Positions 17,419-27,622 of a stretch of DNA of 64,000 bases are shown one piece after another. Within the stretch, counting starts at the first letter, position 1. Each line of letters begins with the position of its first letter. Both the position numbers and the translations under genes were made by a program. Below the pieces are notes generated by a model, which did no database searches, had not been told where the DNA came from, and saw nothing but the letters and a program-made list of their open reading frames with translations. Origin of the DNA: Nakamurella panacisegetis (GTDB taxonomy: Bacteria > Actinomycetota > Actinomycetes > Mycobacteriales > Nakamurellaceae); assembly GCF_900104535.1 (NCBI RefSeq), contig NZ_LT629710.1, positions 4,933,501-4,997,500 of the forward strand, in the 5' to 3' direction.

Positions 17419-19495
17419 CCGGTCCGCGGTCGTCGCGCAGCCGGCGGGCGTGGCCCACCTACTGGCCCGGGCCCGCCGGCTGGAAACGGAGGTCCGCCGG
17501 CTGATCGAGCACCGGCGCCGCAACGACCCGGCGCCGGATGATCCGTTCCGGGGTCTGTACCTGTCCGAAGCGGCGATCGAACACGTGCTGTCGGAACCGG
17601 ACCCGGTGCCGCCCGCCGATCGGGATGGGCTTCGGGTGGTGGAGGCCGCGGCCGACGAGGACGAACGGGTCGGCGGACCGTCGAGGCTGCGCCTCCTGGC
17701 CCGCCGGGCCGAATTGACCGAACTGGACGTCGAGCTGCTGCTGGTGGCATTGGTTCCCGACCTGGACAGCCGGTTCGAGAAGCTCTACGCCTACCTGAAC
17801 GACGACGTCACCCGCCGCCGGGCCACCATCGGCCTGGCCCTGGAACTGTTGCGGATACCGGCCACCGACGGTGCCGCCCGAGCCCGGCTGCACGCCGCGG
17901 CGCCGCTGGTGCGGACCGGACTGCTGACCATCGAGGAACCGGACCGCCCATTCCTGAGCCGCGGACTGCGGATTCCGGACCGGGTGACCGCGCACCTGCT
18001 CGGCGACGACACCCCCGACGAGCAACTGCTGGAGCTCCTGACCGAGCGCCGTCCGCTCGACGGCCCGCTGGTCGGCGCCCTGGCCGATTGCCTGCTGGCC
18101 GGCGAGCCTCTGGTGTACGTCCGGGAATCGGCCCCGGGTACCGGCACCGGACTGGTGGTGGCGGCGGCGACCCGCGCCGGCCGCCCGTTGATCGGTCTCG
18201 ACCTGACCCGCTGGCCGCCCTACCCGCCGACCGCCGACCTGGTGACGGTCGTCGCCCGCGAGGCCGCCCTGACCGGCGGCCTGGTGCTGGCCCATCCGAT
18301 CGAAGCCCTGGCCGCCGTACCCGGTGCGCTCCAACGCCTGTCGGCGATCGGGCTCCCCCTCGCCCTGGTCGGCTCGGTCCACTGGGACCCGTCATGGAGC
18401 TCCCTGGTGCCGCTGATCGTGCCCGCCGGTCAGATGAGCGCGGGAACCAGGACCGGGCTGTGGCGACACGCCCTGGCCCGCACCGACGACGACGGCGCAC
18501 TGGCCGCCTGGACCGAGAGCGCGTCCGGCGCGCAGCTGGTGCTCGGGCCGGACCAGATCGACCGGGCGGTGAGTGCGGCCACCGCCCTGGCCCGGTTCCA
18601 GCGGACCCCGCTGGACGCGGGATTGCTGCGGCGGGGCGCCATGGCCCAGAACGCGGCCGGCCTGGAGCGGCTGGCCCGGCGGATCGAACCGGCCGTCGGA
18701 TGGCCCGATCTCGTCCTGCCACCCGCCACCATCGGGCAGTTGCAGGAGGTGTCGATCCGCGCCCGGAACCGGGACCGGGTCCTCGCCCACTGGCGGATGC
18801 GGCCGGGCGGAGGGCGTGGTCGTGGCGTGCTGGCGCTCTTCGCCGGGGACTCGGGCACCGGCAAGACGATGGCCGCCGAGGTGATCGCGGCCGATCTCGG
18901 ACTGGACCTCTACACGGTGAACCTGGCCACCGTGGTCGACAAGTACGTCGGCGAGACCGAGAAGAATCTGGAACGCATCTTCGCCGAGGCCGGCGGGGTC
19001 AACGCGGTGCTGCTGTTCGACGAGGCGGACGCGGTGTTCGGCAAGCGCAGCGAGGTCCGTGACGCCCACGACCGTTACGCGAACATCGAGAGTGCCTACC
19101 TGCTGCAGCGGATGGAGTCCTTCGACGGGCTGGCCATCCTCTCGACCAACCTCCGGTCCAACATCGACGAGGCGTTCACCCGCCGGCTCGACTCGGTCAT
19201 CGACTTCCCGGCCCCGGACGAGGCAGCCCGGGCGGCCCTCTGGCATCGGTGCCTGGCGCCCCCACTGCCGTGCGCACCGGACCTGGACCTGGACTTCTGC
19301 GCCCGGTCGTTCAGCCTGTCCGGCGGCAACATCCGGTCCGCGGCGATCACCGCCGCCTATCTGGCCGCCGGTGCCGGCCGTCCGGTGCAGATGAGCGATC
19401 TGGTGTCGGCCATCGCCCAGGAGTACCGCAAGCTGGGTCGGCTCGTCCTGGATCGGGAGTTCGCCCCCTACACGGCCCGGTCCACGGCACGGTGA
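17408..19495 (+). CDS. CIS-associated AAA+ ATPase (Pvc15-like)
   Basis: 695 aa from GTG 17408. The N-terminal 430 residues are helical and Leu/Ala/Arg-rich, as in eCIS ATPases. The AAA+ module follows: Walker A GDSGTGKT (about 479-486), KYVGETEKNLERIF, Walker B VLLFDEADAVFG (about 534-545), sensor-1 LSTN and an arginine finger region RRLDSVIDF. Relatives assist particle assembly or recycling in the cytoplasm. The gene is tightly coupled to the Pvc16-like gene; a 118-bp gap with repeats separates it from the downstream regulator. Confidence 0.92.
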   Translation: MLDDRSAVVAQPAGVAHLLARARRLETEVRRLIEHRRRNDPAPDDPFRGLYLSEAAIEHVLSEPDPVPPADRDGLRVVEAAADEDERVGGPSRLRLLARRAELTELDVELLLVALVPDLDSRFEKLYAYLNDDVTRRRATIGLALELLRIPATDGAARARLHAAAPLVRTGLLTIEEPDRPFLSRGLRIPDRVTAHLLGDDTPDEQLLELLTERRPLDGPLVGALADCLLAGEPLVYVRESAPGTGTGLVVAAATRAGRPLIGLDLTRWPPYPPTADLVTVVAREAALTGGLVLAHPIEALAAVPGALQRLSAIGLPLALVGSVHWDPSWSSLVPLIVPAGQMSAGTRTGLWRHALARTDDDGALAAWTESASGAQLVLGPDQIDRAVSAATALARFQRTPLDAGLLRRGAMAQNAAGLERLARRIEPAVGWPDLVLPPATIGQLQEVSIRARNRDRVLAHWRMRPGGGRGRGVLALFAGDSGTGKTMAAEVIAADLGLDLYTVNLATVVDKYVGETEKNLERIFAEAGGVNAVLLFDEADAVFGKRSEVRDAHDRYANIESAYLLQRMESFDGLAILSTNLRSNIDEAFTRRLDSVIDFPAPDEAARAALWHRCLAPPLPCAPDLDLDFCARSFSLSGGNIRSAAITAAYLAAGAGRPVQMSDLVSAIAQEYRKLGRLVLDREFAPYTARSTAR

Positions 19496-19533
19496 GCCCG
19501 CCTCGCCCGGCGCCGCGGAAATTCTGTGGCCGC

Positions 19534-19562
19534 GTTGAGCATTTGTTGAGCGCACGTTGAGG
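19534..19562 (+). promoter_or_regulatory. Three 11-bp direct repeats upstream of CIS regulator
   Basis: GTTGAGC (19534-19540), GTTGAGC (19545-19551) and GTTGAGG (19556-19562) lie exactly 11 bp apart with 4-nt spacers. The geometry is that of sites bound by OmpR/PhoB-type winged-helix proteins or SARP regulators. Confidence 0.55.
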
Positions 19563-19613
19563 ACGGTGCGGAGGATGGCCGGCAACGAAACATCTGCTCA
19601 CCCGGAGGATCTC

Positions 19614-20240
19614 GTGCCCGCTCCCATCCCGACCTACGTGTACGCCGACGACCCGATCCTGCAGGCCGGGGTGGCCAGCCAGCTGCGGATGCGCCCGGAG
19701 ATCAGAGTGCTCGGTCCGGGCGAGATCGACGCGGCCGAAGTGGCCGTGATCGTCGCCGACACGCTCGACGAGGAGGTGACCAGGGTGCTCCGGGCGGTCC
19801 AGCGCGGCGGCGTGCCGCGGACCGTACTGGTGGCCAGGGTGATCGACGACGCCACGTTGGTCGCCGCCGCCGAAGCCGGGGTGGCCGGGCTGCTGCGCCG
19901 AACCGAGGCCACCCCCGACCTGTTGGTGCGGACCGTGATGAAGGTGGCCTCCGGTGGCGGCGAGATCCCGGCCGACCTGATCGGCCGACTGCTCGGCCAG
20001 GTGGGCCGACTGCAGCGGCAGGTCCTCGCCCCGCGCGGTCTGGCCTTCTCCGGTCTGAGCGACCGTGAGGCGCAGGTGCTCCGCATGGTCGCCGACGGCC
20101 ACGACACCGCCGCCATCGCGGCCGAGCTGTGCTACAGCCAGCGGACGGTGAAGAACGTTCTGCACGATCTGACCACCCGGCTCCAGTTGAAGAACCGGTC
20201 CCATGCCGTCGCCTACGCCGTGCGGGAGGGGTTGATCTGA
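19614..20240 (+). CDS. LuxR-type response regulator-like protein of the CIS cluster
   Basis: 208 aa from GTG 19614, chosen because GGAGG lies 5 nt upstream. Residues 1-120 resemble a receiver domain that lacks a clear phosphorylatable acidic pocket (TYVYADDPILQAGVASQL). The C-terminal LuxR/GerE helix-turn-helix is complete (LSDREAQVLRMVADG, AAIAAELCYSQRTVKNVLHD, about residues 142-205). It is the first gene after the direct repeats and overlaps the start of the DUF4157 gene (TGATG). It is a good candidate for local control of CIS structural genes. Confidence 0.85.
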   Translation: MPAPIPTYVYADDPILQAGVASQLRMRPEIRVLGPGEIDAAEVAVIVADTLDEEVTRVLRAVQRGGVPRTVLVARVIDDATLVAAAEAGVAGLLRRTEATPDLLVRTVMKVASGGGEIPADLIGRLLGQVGRLQRQVLAPRGLAFSGLSDREAQVLRMVADGHDTAAIAAELCYSQRTVKNVLHDLTTRLQLKNRSHAVAYAVREGLI

Positions 20241-20938
20241 TGCACGACCACGACCACGAACGGGCCGGCTCCGCCCTGCGTCCTAAGGCCTCTCGGATCG
20301 AACCGGAGCCGTCGTCGCCGATGTGGCAGGCGGCCGGTCAGGGGCGTCCGGATGTCCTCGGTCCGGCCGGACTGATGGGTCTACAGCGGATGGTGGGCAA
20401 CGCCGGCGTCGGGTCGGTACTCGAGCCGGATGCGTCACCGGTGCACGACGTGCTGTCCTCGGGCGGTGCCCCCTTGGCCTCCGACGTCCGTTCGGACATG
20501 GAAGCGGCACTGGGACATGACTTTTCCGACGTTCGGGTGCACACCGACGGGGCCGCTCACCAGTCGGCGAGGGCGGTGAACGCGCAGGCCTACACGGTCG
20601 GCCACGACGTCGTGTTCCAACAGGGCCGGTACGAACCCTCGTCGGAGGCGGGCCGGCACATGCTGGCCCACGAATTGACCCACGTCGTCCAACAGCGCAA
20701 CGGACCGGTCGAGGGCACTGATTCCGGAAACGGGGTCAGGGTCAGCGATCCGGGCGACCGGTTCGAACGGGAGGCGGCGGCGACCGCCGACGCCGCCATG
20801 TCCGGCCCGGTGACCGCCGGGGGCCCGACCACCGTGCCGGGGGCGGGCGCCGCCGTCCAGCGCGAGGAAGTGACCGAGGAGGACGAGGTGCAGACCTACG
20901 TCCAACGGGAGGACGAGACGGAGGAAGTCGAGTCCTGA
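20240..20938 (+). CDS. DUF4157 putative metalloprotease / CIS cargo
   Basis: 232 aa from ATG 20240, overlapping the LuxR stop. The DUF4157 core (about residues 75-155) has MEAALGHDFSDVRVHTD, a VNAQAYTVGHDVVF segment and the zinc-protease motif HELTHVVQQ. DUF4157 genes are frequent in eCIS clusters, where they are considered effector or processing candidates. The tail is very acidic (EEVTEEDEVQT, EDETEEVES). No signal peptide. Proteolytic activity is inferred from HExxH only. Confidence 0.85.
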   Translation: MHDHDHERAGSALRPKASRIEPEPSSPMWQAAGQGRPDVLGPAGLMGLQRMVGNAGVGSVLEPDASPVHDVLSSGGAPLASDVRSDMEAALGHDFSDVRVHTDGAAHQSARAVNAQAYTVGHDVVFQQGRYEPSSEAGRHMLAHELTHVVQQRNGPVEGTDSGNGVRVSDPGDRFEREAAATADAAMSGPVTAGGPTTVPGAGAAVQREEVTEEDEVQTYVQREDETEEVES

Positions 20939-21038
20939 CGTTCCGGCACCCGATGTGCCGGGCGAGCCGATCACCGGCGGCCGGAGTCAGACCGAGCCGA
21001 CCGGAACCTGTTGTCCCCACCACCGTCAAGGAGTGCAC

Positions 21039-22586
<1,548 letters not shown>

Positions 22587-22624
22587 TCCTCTCACTCGAA
22601 TCTCTGCGGAAAGGTTGTGCAGCA

Positions 22625-23068
22625 ATGGCTCTGGCGGATTTTGACTCGAGCGTCGGGCATTCGTTCGGCCTGGAGATCGACGGCATCCAGATCAAATCGA
22701 TCACCGAGGTGAGCGGTCTGAAGATGGAACAGGATGTGATCGAGCTCAAGGAGAACGGCGTCGACGGCAAGTACGTCATCAAGAAACTCCCCGGACGGTG
22801 GAAGGCCGGCGAGGTGACGTTGACCCGCGGCCTCACCGACGACACCAGCTTCGAGCAGTGGGTCAAGGACTCGCAGTTCGGGAAGATGAGCGACTCCCGC
22901 AAGAACGGGGCCGTCGTGGTCTACGACTACGAGGGCAACGCGCTCAAGCGGTACACGCTGACCAACGCGTGGCCGAAGAGCCTGGAGATCAGCTCGCTCA
23001 AGGCCGGTGACACCAGCGTGCTCACCGAGAAACTGGTGGTCACCTACGAGCGGATGGAGGTCGGCTGA
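22625..23068 (+). CDS. CIS inner tube protein
   Basis: 147 aa from ATG 22625. It matches the T4 gp19/Pvc1 tube family: short beta-rich protein, HSFGLEIDGIQIKSITEVSG at the start, KKLPGRWKAGEVTLTRG in the middle and LEISSLKAG...EKLVVTYERME at the end. Hexamers stack into the hollow tube inside the sheath. It ends by overlapping the next ATG (TGATG), typical of a compact structural operon. Confidence 0.93.
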   Translation: MALADFDSSVGHSFGLEIDGIQIKSITEVSGLKMEQDVIELKENGVDGKYVIKKLPGRWKAGEVTLTRGLTDDTSFEQWVKDSQFGKMSDSRKNGAVVVYDYEGNALKRYTLTNAWPKSLEISSLKAGDTSVLTEKLVVTYERMEVG

Positions 23069-23523
23069 TGCGACGGGGTCCGGCCGACGGGGCGGTGTCC
23101 CTGGCCGAGCGGCCGGCCGCGGAGCGGACCCGGGAGGTCGAGGTCCGCCCCGAGCCGTTCCGCACCGAATTCGCCTTCCAGCTGCCGCGGGGTTACGTGG
23201 ACGCCGGCGGGACCGTGCACCGGGACGGCGTGATGCGCCTGGCGACTGCCCGCGACGAACTGGTGCCACTCCGGGACGACCGCGTGCGGGAGAACCCGGC
23301 GTATCTGACCGTCGTGCTGCTGGCCCGGGTGGTCACCCGGATCGGCACCGTCAGCGATGTGCACGCCGGCGTCATCGAGAACATGTTCGCCACCGATCTG
23401 GCGTTCCTGCAGGACCTCTATCGGCGGCTCAACACCGAGGGGCACACCCGCGCAGCGGTCACCTGTCCCAACTGCGACCACCATTTCGCGATCGACATCG
23501 CCGGTGGGCGCCTGGGGGAATAA
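23068..23523 (+). CDS. CIS-associated protein with C-terminal CxxC zinc motif
   Basis: 151 aa, overlapping the tube stop. It contains FAFQLPRGYVDAGGTVHRDG (about 32-51), a helical middle and a C-terminal CPNCDHHF motif that could bind zinc with the downstream histidines. Proteins of this type occupy the same position in other actinobacterial CIS clusters and resemble phage tail-assembly chaperones by location and size. Whether it enters the particle is unknown. Confidence 0.75.
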   Translation: MRRGPADGAVSLAERPAAERTREVEVRPEPFRTEFAFQLPRGYVDAGGTVHRDGVMRLATARDELVPLRDDRVRENPAYLTVVLLARVVTRIGTVSDVHAGVIENMFATDLAFLQDLYRRLNTEGHTRAAVTCPNCDHHFAIDIAGGRLGE

Positions 23524-23681
23524 CGACGTGCGCACCGGACCGGCTGTACGAGGAGGTCGCGTACATCGCCTATCACTTCCATTGGGCGGCCGACGATCTC
23601 CTCGATCTCGAACACGCCGAACGGCGCCGGTACGCCGCCGAGATAGCCAAGATCAACACCAGGATCCAGAAGGGGCAGTGA
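23520..23681 (+). CDS. Small CIS protein (DUF6760-like), non-canonical start
   Basis: About 50 aa in a frame with no nearby ATG, GTG or TTG. The reading frame holds DRLYEEVAYIAYHFHWAADD and LEHAERRRYAAEIAKIN, a pattern I recognise from the small DUF6760 protein that follows this position in Streptomyces CIS clusters. Candidate starts are ATA 23520 (overlapping the TAA of the previous gene), ACG 23523/23526 or CTG 23544. Translational coupling from the upstream stop seems likely. A sequencing indel is possible but would have to remove the normal start. Confidence 0.6.
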   Translation: MTTCAPDRLYEEVAYIAYHFHWAADDLLDLEHAERRRYAAEIAKINTRIQKGQ

Positions 23682-23687
23682 CGCACA

Positions 23688-26369
23688 ATGGCACGGTGGT
23701 GGCCGCGGGCGACGCCGACGTCATCGCCGGCGCCGGGACCCGCCGGGCCGGCGAAGCAGACGTCCGGACGGTCCGCACCCACGCTCGGCCTGGAACCGAC
23801 TCCCGGGTGGCGGGAGCTGCCGCCCATCCAGCGGTCGGTGACGGCCATGCCCCCGGCGGCTCCGGACTTCACGCCGTCGATGGTGACGTCCTACAACCCC
23901 AGTCTGCTCGGCCCGCTGGGCCACCAGCTGGACACCGCCGGGCCGGCCGGAACGGTGACGGCTCACCCGGTCTCGGCGGTACGCGACAACTCCGGTCCCG
24001 ACCTGGTCCTGGCCTCGGCCCCACCGGCGGCGGGCCGCGGGGCGGCGCCGGTGCGGCGTCTGCTGCAACGCATCATCTCGGCGCCCGATGTCGCCGCTCG
24101 GTCCAGCGGCGACCGGGCGGGCGGCGACCGGCCGGGCGGCGACCGGCCGGGCGGCGACCGGCCGGGCGGCGACCGGCCGGGCGGTGACCGGCCGGGCGGT
24201 GACCGGGCAGCTCAGCGTCTTCCCGCCGCCGACGGTGGTTCGACTGCGTCGGAGTCCCGGACCACCTCCTCGGCAACGGATCTGACCCGGTCGGCCGAAC
24301 CGGCCGCGCCGACCGAACCGGCCGCGCCGCACCTTCTGGCAGAGCCCTGGCCGGTACCGGTGGTGCCCCTTTCCCTGCCACAGGTGCAGCGGGTGGCCCA
24401 GGCCGTCCAGGCCGTAGACACCGGCCCCCGGCTGGAGTTGCCGGTCGTCCCCACCGCGGGGCGACCCACCGGCGCGGACCGCAGCGGCGACACGGCCGCG
24501 ACGACGGATTCCGTTGTCCCATCGGCACTGTCGTCATCCCCGCAGCCATTCTCGCCGTCGGACGCACCGGTGACATCGCCCGTCGCCCAGCGAGTACCGG
24601 ACGCTGCGCCGGCGGACCGATCTCCGCTGCCCACGCCGGCCTCGCCCGTCGAGATCGGTACCGAGGGTCCGATGACGTCGATGCCGCTCTCGTCGGGGCA
24701 CCGGCCGACCTCGGGGGCAACGACCAGGACGGTCCCTCCGGACCCCGCCGTCGAGCGCGGACTCGGGATGCCGTTGACGGGGACACCGACGCCCGACTCG
24801 ACCGGGTCCGCGCCCTTCGTGGGCGTCCAACGGGTGGTCCGCGACATGGCTCCCTCGGCGCCGGCCCGCCCCGGGCCGCATGGGGCACCGTCACCCGGCC
24901 CGATCGCTCTCGAGCCGCCGCTGCAGCTGGGGCGAGGACCATTCGTCCTGCAGCGCCAGGAATCCGCGCAGAAGCCGACCGAGCGGCCGAGCCCGGTTGA
25001 TCCAGCCGGGCCTACCTCGGCGACCGATCCGACGGCTGGGATCGACTCGGACCAACCGCTCATCGGACTGGCCCACCTGCTGTCCGGTCCGATCCAGGCC
25101 ACCGCCCTGGACCCGTCCGCCGGGGCCTCGGGCGTCTCGCCCGGCTCGTCACCTTCGCCCTCGCCCGCGACGGCGGGCGCGTTGTCCGGGGCTCCTCGCG
25201 TCACCAGCGGCGCCGGACCCGGTGGGGACGGCCCCGTGGTGCAGACGTTCCCATCTCTGCCCGGCTTGCCGTCGCTGCCGAAGATGCCCTCCGTGCCGAA
25301 ACTGCCCCATCTTCCGGCGGCGCCGGCCGTGCCGGGTCTTCCCGACCTGCCGCACCTACCGACGGTGCCGAACGCATCGAACATGCCCGGCCTACCGGAT
25401 ATGTCGCACCTCCCGACCCTGCCCGGCGCACCCGACATGTCGAATCTCCCGAACATGCCCGACCTCTCGCACCTCCCGACCCTGCCCGGCGCACCCGACA
25501 TCTCGCATCTCCCGAACGTGCCCGGTCTGCCGAACCTGTCCCACCTCCCCACCCTGCCCGGCGCACCCGACATGTCGAATCTCCCGAACGTGCCCGACCT
25601 CTCGCACCTCCCGACCCTGCCCGGCGCACCCGACATCTCGCATCTCCCGAACGTGCCCGGTCTGCCGAACGTGCCGTCGGCGTCCGACCTGCCGCAGGCG
25701 TGGCCGGCCCTCCCGGATGTCTCGTCGCTGCCCGGGGTTCCGTCGCCCTCCGACCTGCCGGCTCGACCAACCCTTTCCGATCTGGCCGCGCTGCCGCTGG
25801 GTCGGCCGGCGCTCGGGGACCGGATGATCCATCGACCCGAGCTCCCGCTGGATCAACCGGACCTGACGTCCGGCCCGGCCGGGCTACCCGATGGAATCGG
25901 ATTGCCGAGCGGCGGGCCGGCATCCCTTCCCGCGTCCTTACCGGGCTTTCCGTCGGCCCTCCCCCTCATTGCCGGTGCGTCGGCCCCATCCGGATCGCCC
26001 GCCTGGCCGAGCCGCCCGCCTGTCCCCGGAATTGCTTCGTCCTTGACCGGGCCGACGGGCGCTACCGCCTCCGCAGGCAGCACCGCCCGGCCGGACCTCC
26101 CCGGCAGCGTCGGCACCGACACCGGCAACGGCTCCCCGTCCATCACGACCAGCAGTCCCACCCCACCTCCGGGGGTCGCCGGGGCCGGTCTCGGAGCGTC
26201 CCCGGCGGTCGCCGCCGTGGCCACCCCGGGGACCGGCCCCGGCGAGCCGCTGCCCACCGACCTGGACGAACTGGCCCGTCGGCTGCTGGATCCGATGTCG
26301 GCCCTGCTCCGGAACGCCCTCTGGATGGAGCGGGAACGAGCCGGCCTGATCACCGATCTGCGGCGCTGA
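23688..26369 (+). CDS. Large disordered, repeat-rich CIS protein
   Basis: 893 aa from ATG 23688. Most of it is Pro/Ser/Gly/Ala-rich with no globular signature. It contains seven GGDRP-type units (about 140-174) and a PxLP/SHLPTLPGAPD region (about 525-665) with a duplicated 45-residue block. Only the end is structured: DLDELARRLLDPMSALLRNAL followed by ERERAGLITDLRR, a C-terminus I associate with large proteins at this place in other actinobacterial CIS clusters. It could be a tape measure, scaffold or wall-interacting protein; the sequence does not decide. Confidence 0.7.
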   Translation: MARWWPRATPTSSPAPGPAGPAKQTSGRSAPTLGLEPTPGWRELPPIQRSVTAMPPAAPDFTPSMVTSYNPSLLGPLGHQLDTAGPAGTVTAHPVSAVRDNSGPDLVLASAPPAAGRGAAPVRRLLQRIISAPDVAARSSGDRAGGDRPGGDRPGGDRPGGDRPGGDRPGGDRAAQRLPAADGGSTASESRTTSSATDLTRSAEPAAPTEPAAPHLLAEPWPVPVVPLSLPQVQRVAQAVQAVDTGPRLELPVVPTAGRPTGADRSGDTAATTDSVVPSALSSSPQPFSPSDAPVTSPVAQRVPDAAPADRSPLPTPASPVEIGTEGPMTSMPLSSGHRPTSGATTRTVPPDPAVERGLGMPLTGTPTPDSTGSAPFVGVQRVVRDMAPSAPARPGPHGAPSPGPIALEPPLQLGRGPFVLQRQESAQKPTERPSPVDPAGPTSATDPTAGIDSDQPLIGLAHLLSGPIQATALDPSAGASGVSPGSSPSPSPATAGALSGAPRVTSGAGPGGDGPVVQTFPSLPGLPSLPKMPSVPKLPHLPAAPAVPGLPDLPHLPTVPNASNMPGLPDMSHLPTLPGAPDMSNLPNMPDLSHLPTLPGAPDISHLPNVPGLPNLSHLPTLPGAPDMSNLPNVPDLSHLPTLPGAPDISHLPNVPGLPNVPSASDLPQAWPALPDVSSLPGVPSPSDLPARPTLSDLAALPLGRPALGDRMIHRPELPLDQPDLTSGPAGLPDGIGLPSGGPASLPASLPGFPSALPLIAGASAPSGSPAWPSRPPVPGIASSLTGPTGATASAGSTARPDLPGSVGTDTGNGSPSITTSSPTPPPGVAGAGLGASPAVAAVATPGTGPGEPLPTDLDELARRLLDPMSALLRNALWMERERAGLITDLRR
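24106..24210 (+). repeat. Seven 15-bp tandem units in the large CIS gene
   Basis: Units of GCGGCGACCGGCCGG, in frame, encode GGDRP. The last two units carry a C-to-T change and the first and last diverge further. It is a coding repeat, not an intergenic array. Confidence 0.85.
25404..25673 (+). repeat. Two 135-bp in-frame repeats in the large CIS gene
   Basis: Two near-identical blocks of 45 codons, each containing two SHLPTLPGAPD modules separated by NLPN(M/V)PDL and HLPNVPGLPN. They suggest recent duplication within the coding sequence. Confidence 0.8.
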
Positions 26370-26418
26370 CGGCACGGGAATCGTTCGCGCACCACACCTA
26401 TCGCACCAGGAGAAGAGC

Positions 26419-26850
26419 ATGGACACCAACGATCCGGCGGTTAGCGTCTGTTTCGCGGTCAGCATCGACGACGACGATCTCGGCGTCTTCAACAGCTGTG
26501 ACGGGCTCGGCATCGAGATGGTGATGGAACAACGGGAGGAGGGCGGGAACAACTCGATGGTCTGGCAGTTGCCGACCCGCCTGAAGTACTCCAACGTCAA
26601 GCTGTCCCGCCCGATCGGCGCCGATTCGGCCAAGCTCACCGGTTGGTTCGCCAAGATGGTCAACGGCGTGCAGCCGACCACCGGGGTCATCTCGGCCATG
26701 TCGTGGGACGACCGCGTGGTCGCCCGGTGGTCGTTGATCGGCGTCATCCCGGTGCGCTGGACCGGCCCGAGCCTGAACTACGACTCGCCCAAGGTGGCCA
26801 CCGAGACGCTCGAGATCGCCCATCACGGAATCCTTCCCGGGGCGGCGTGA
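26419..26850 (+). CDS. CIS tube-family protein 2
   Basis: 143 aa from ATG 26419 with AGGAG upstream. It belongs to the same gp19-like fold as the main tube protein: FAVSIDDDDLGVFNSCDGLG at the start, LPTRLKYSNVKLSRPIGAD in the middle and KVATETLEIAHHGI at the end. Position and divergence from the first tube protein suggest a tube-initiator at the baseplate (Pvc5-like). It overlaps the next gene by 1 bp. Confidence 0.88.
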   Translation: MDTNDPAVSVCFAVSIDDDDLGVFNSCDGLGIEMVMEQREEGGNNSMVWQLPTRLKYSNVKLSRPIGADSAKLTGWFAKMVNGVQPTTGVISAMSWDDRVVARWSLIGVIPVRWTGPSLNYDSPKVATETLEIAHHGILPGAA

Positions 26851-27617
26851 TGGGTGAGGCGACCGCTCTGTCGGCCAACGCGGGCGGGACACCCGCGGCG
26901 CCCATGCCGCTCGGCGGCGACAACCGCGCGCAGATCGACCGGGCCAGCATCACCGTCCACGAATCGAAACCGGCGGTCGGCGGGGCCGCCCTCGGAGCCC
27001 AACTCGACAAGATCGACTTCCAGTTCAATCCGAAGGAACTGACGATCGCCAAGACGGCCAAGTGGGAACGGAAACCGGCGAAGTCGGCCCAGAAGGCGGC
27101 GCCGCCGGAGTTCAAGGGGGCCGAGCCGTGCAAGCTGACCCTGGAGATGTTCTTCGACGCCTCGGGCAAGCACGACGGCAGTGTGGTGGCCGTGGTCGAG
27201 AAACTCTTCAACTGCTGCGTTCCGAGCAGCGACAAACCCACCGCGTCGCCCCCCCTGGTGCAGTTCCACTGGGGCCCGATCAAGAGCTTTCCGGCGTTCA
27301 TCACGTCGGTCAGCGCCAAGTACACGGTGTTCGCCTCCGACGGCACGCCCATCCGCGCCGTGTGCACGGTGTCCCTGGAGGAGATGCCGGGCGGCAAGGG
27401 CAAGCAGAACCCGACGTCCGGCAGTCTCACCACCAAGAAGGTGCATCGCATGGTCAGCGGCGACACCCTGGCCTCGATGGCCTACCGCGAGTACGGCGAT
27501 GCCACCCGATGGCGGGAGCTGGCCGAGTTCAACGACATCGACGACCCGTTGCGCATCGGTTCCGGATACACGCTGTTGCTCCCCGATGCGGAAGAGCTCA
27601 CTCGCGCGGAAGGTTGA
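26850..27617 (+). CDS. LysM-containing baseplate/tube adaptor (Pvc7-like)
   Basis: 255 aa from ATG 26850 (TGATG overlap). A central domain contains IDFQFNPKELTIAKTAKWER and LTLEMFFDASG, typical of CIS tube adaptors. A C-terminal LysM module follows (VHRMVSGDTLASMAYREYG, then FNDIDDPLRIGSGYTLLLP, about residues 200-248). In related particles this protein joins tube initiator and spike. LysM here is a structural element and need not bind peptidoglycan. Confidence 0.9.
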   Translation: MGEATALSANAGGTPAAPMPLGGDNRAQIDRASITVHESKPAVGGAALGAQLDKIDFQFNPKELTIAKTAKWERKPAKSAQKAAPPEFKGAEPCKLTLEMFFDASGKHDGSVVAVVEKLFNCCVPSSDKPTASPPLVQFHWGPIKSFPAFITSVSAKYTVFASDGTPIRAVCTVSLEEMPGGKGKQNPTSGSLTTKKVHRMVSGDTLASMAYREYGDATRWRELAEFNDIDDPLRIGSGYTLLLPDAEELTRAEG

Positions 27618-27622
27618 CCGTC

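Noticed and set aside
23528-23690. GTG at 23528 as the start of the small DUF6760-like gene
   Set aside because: It lies in a different frame from the recognisable protein and gives an arginine-rich non-protein.
24106-24210. Regularly spaced repeats that could suggest a CRISPR array
   Set aside because: Units are 15 bp with no spacers, in frame within a coding sequence.
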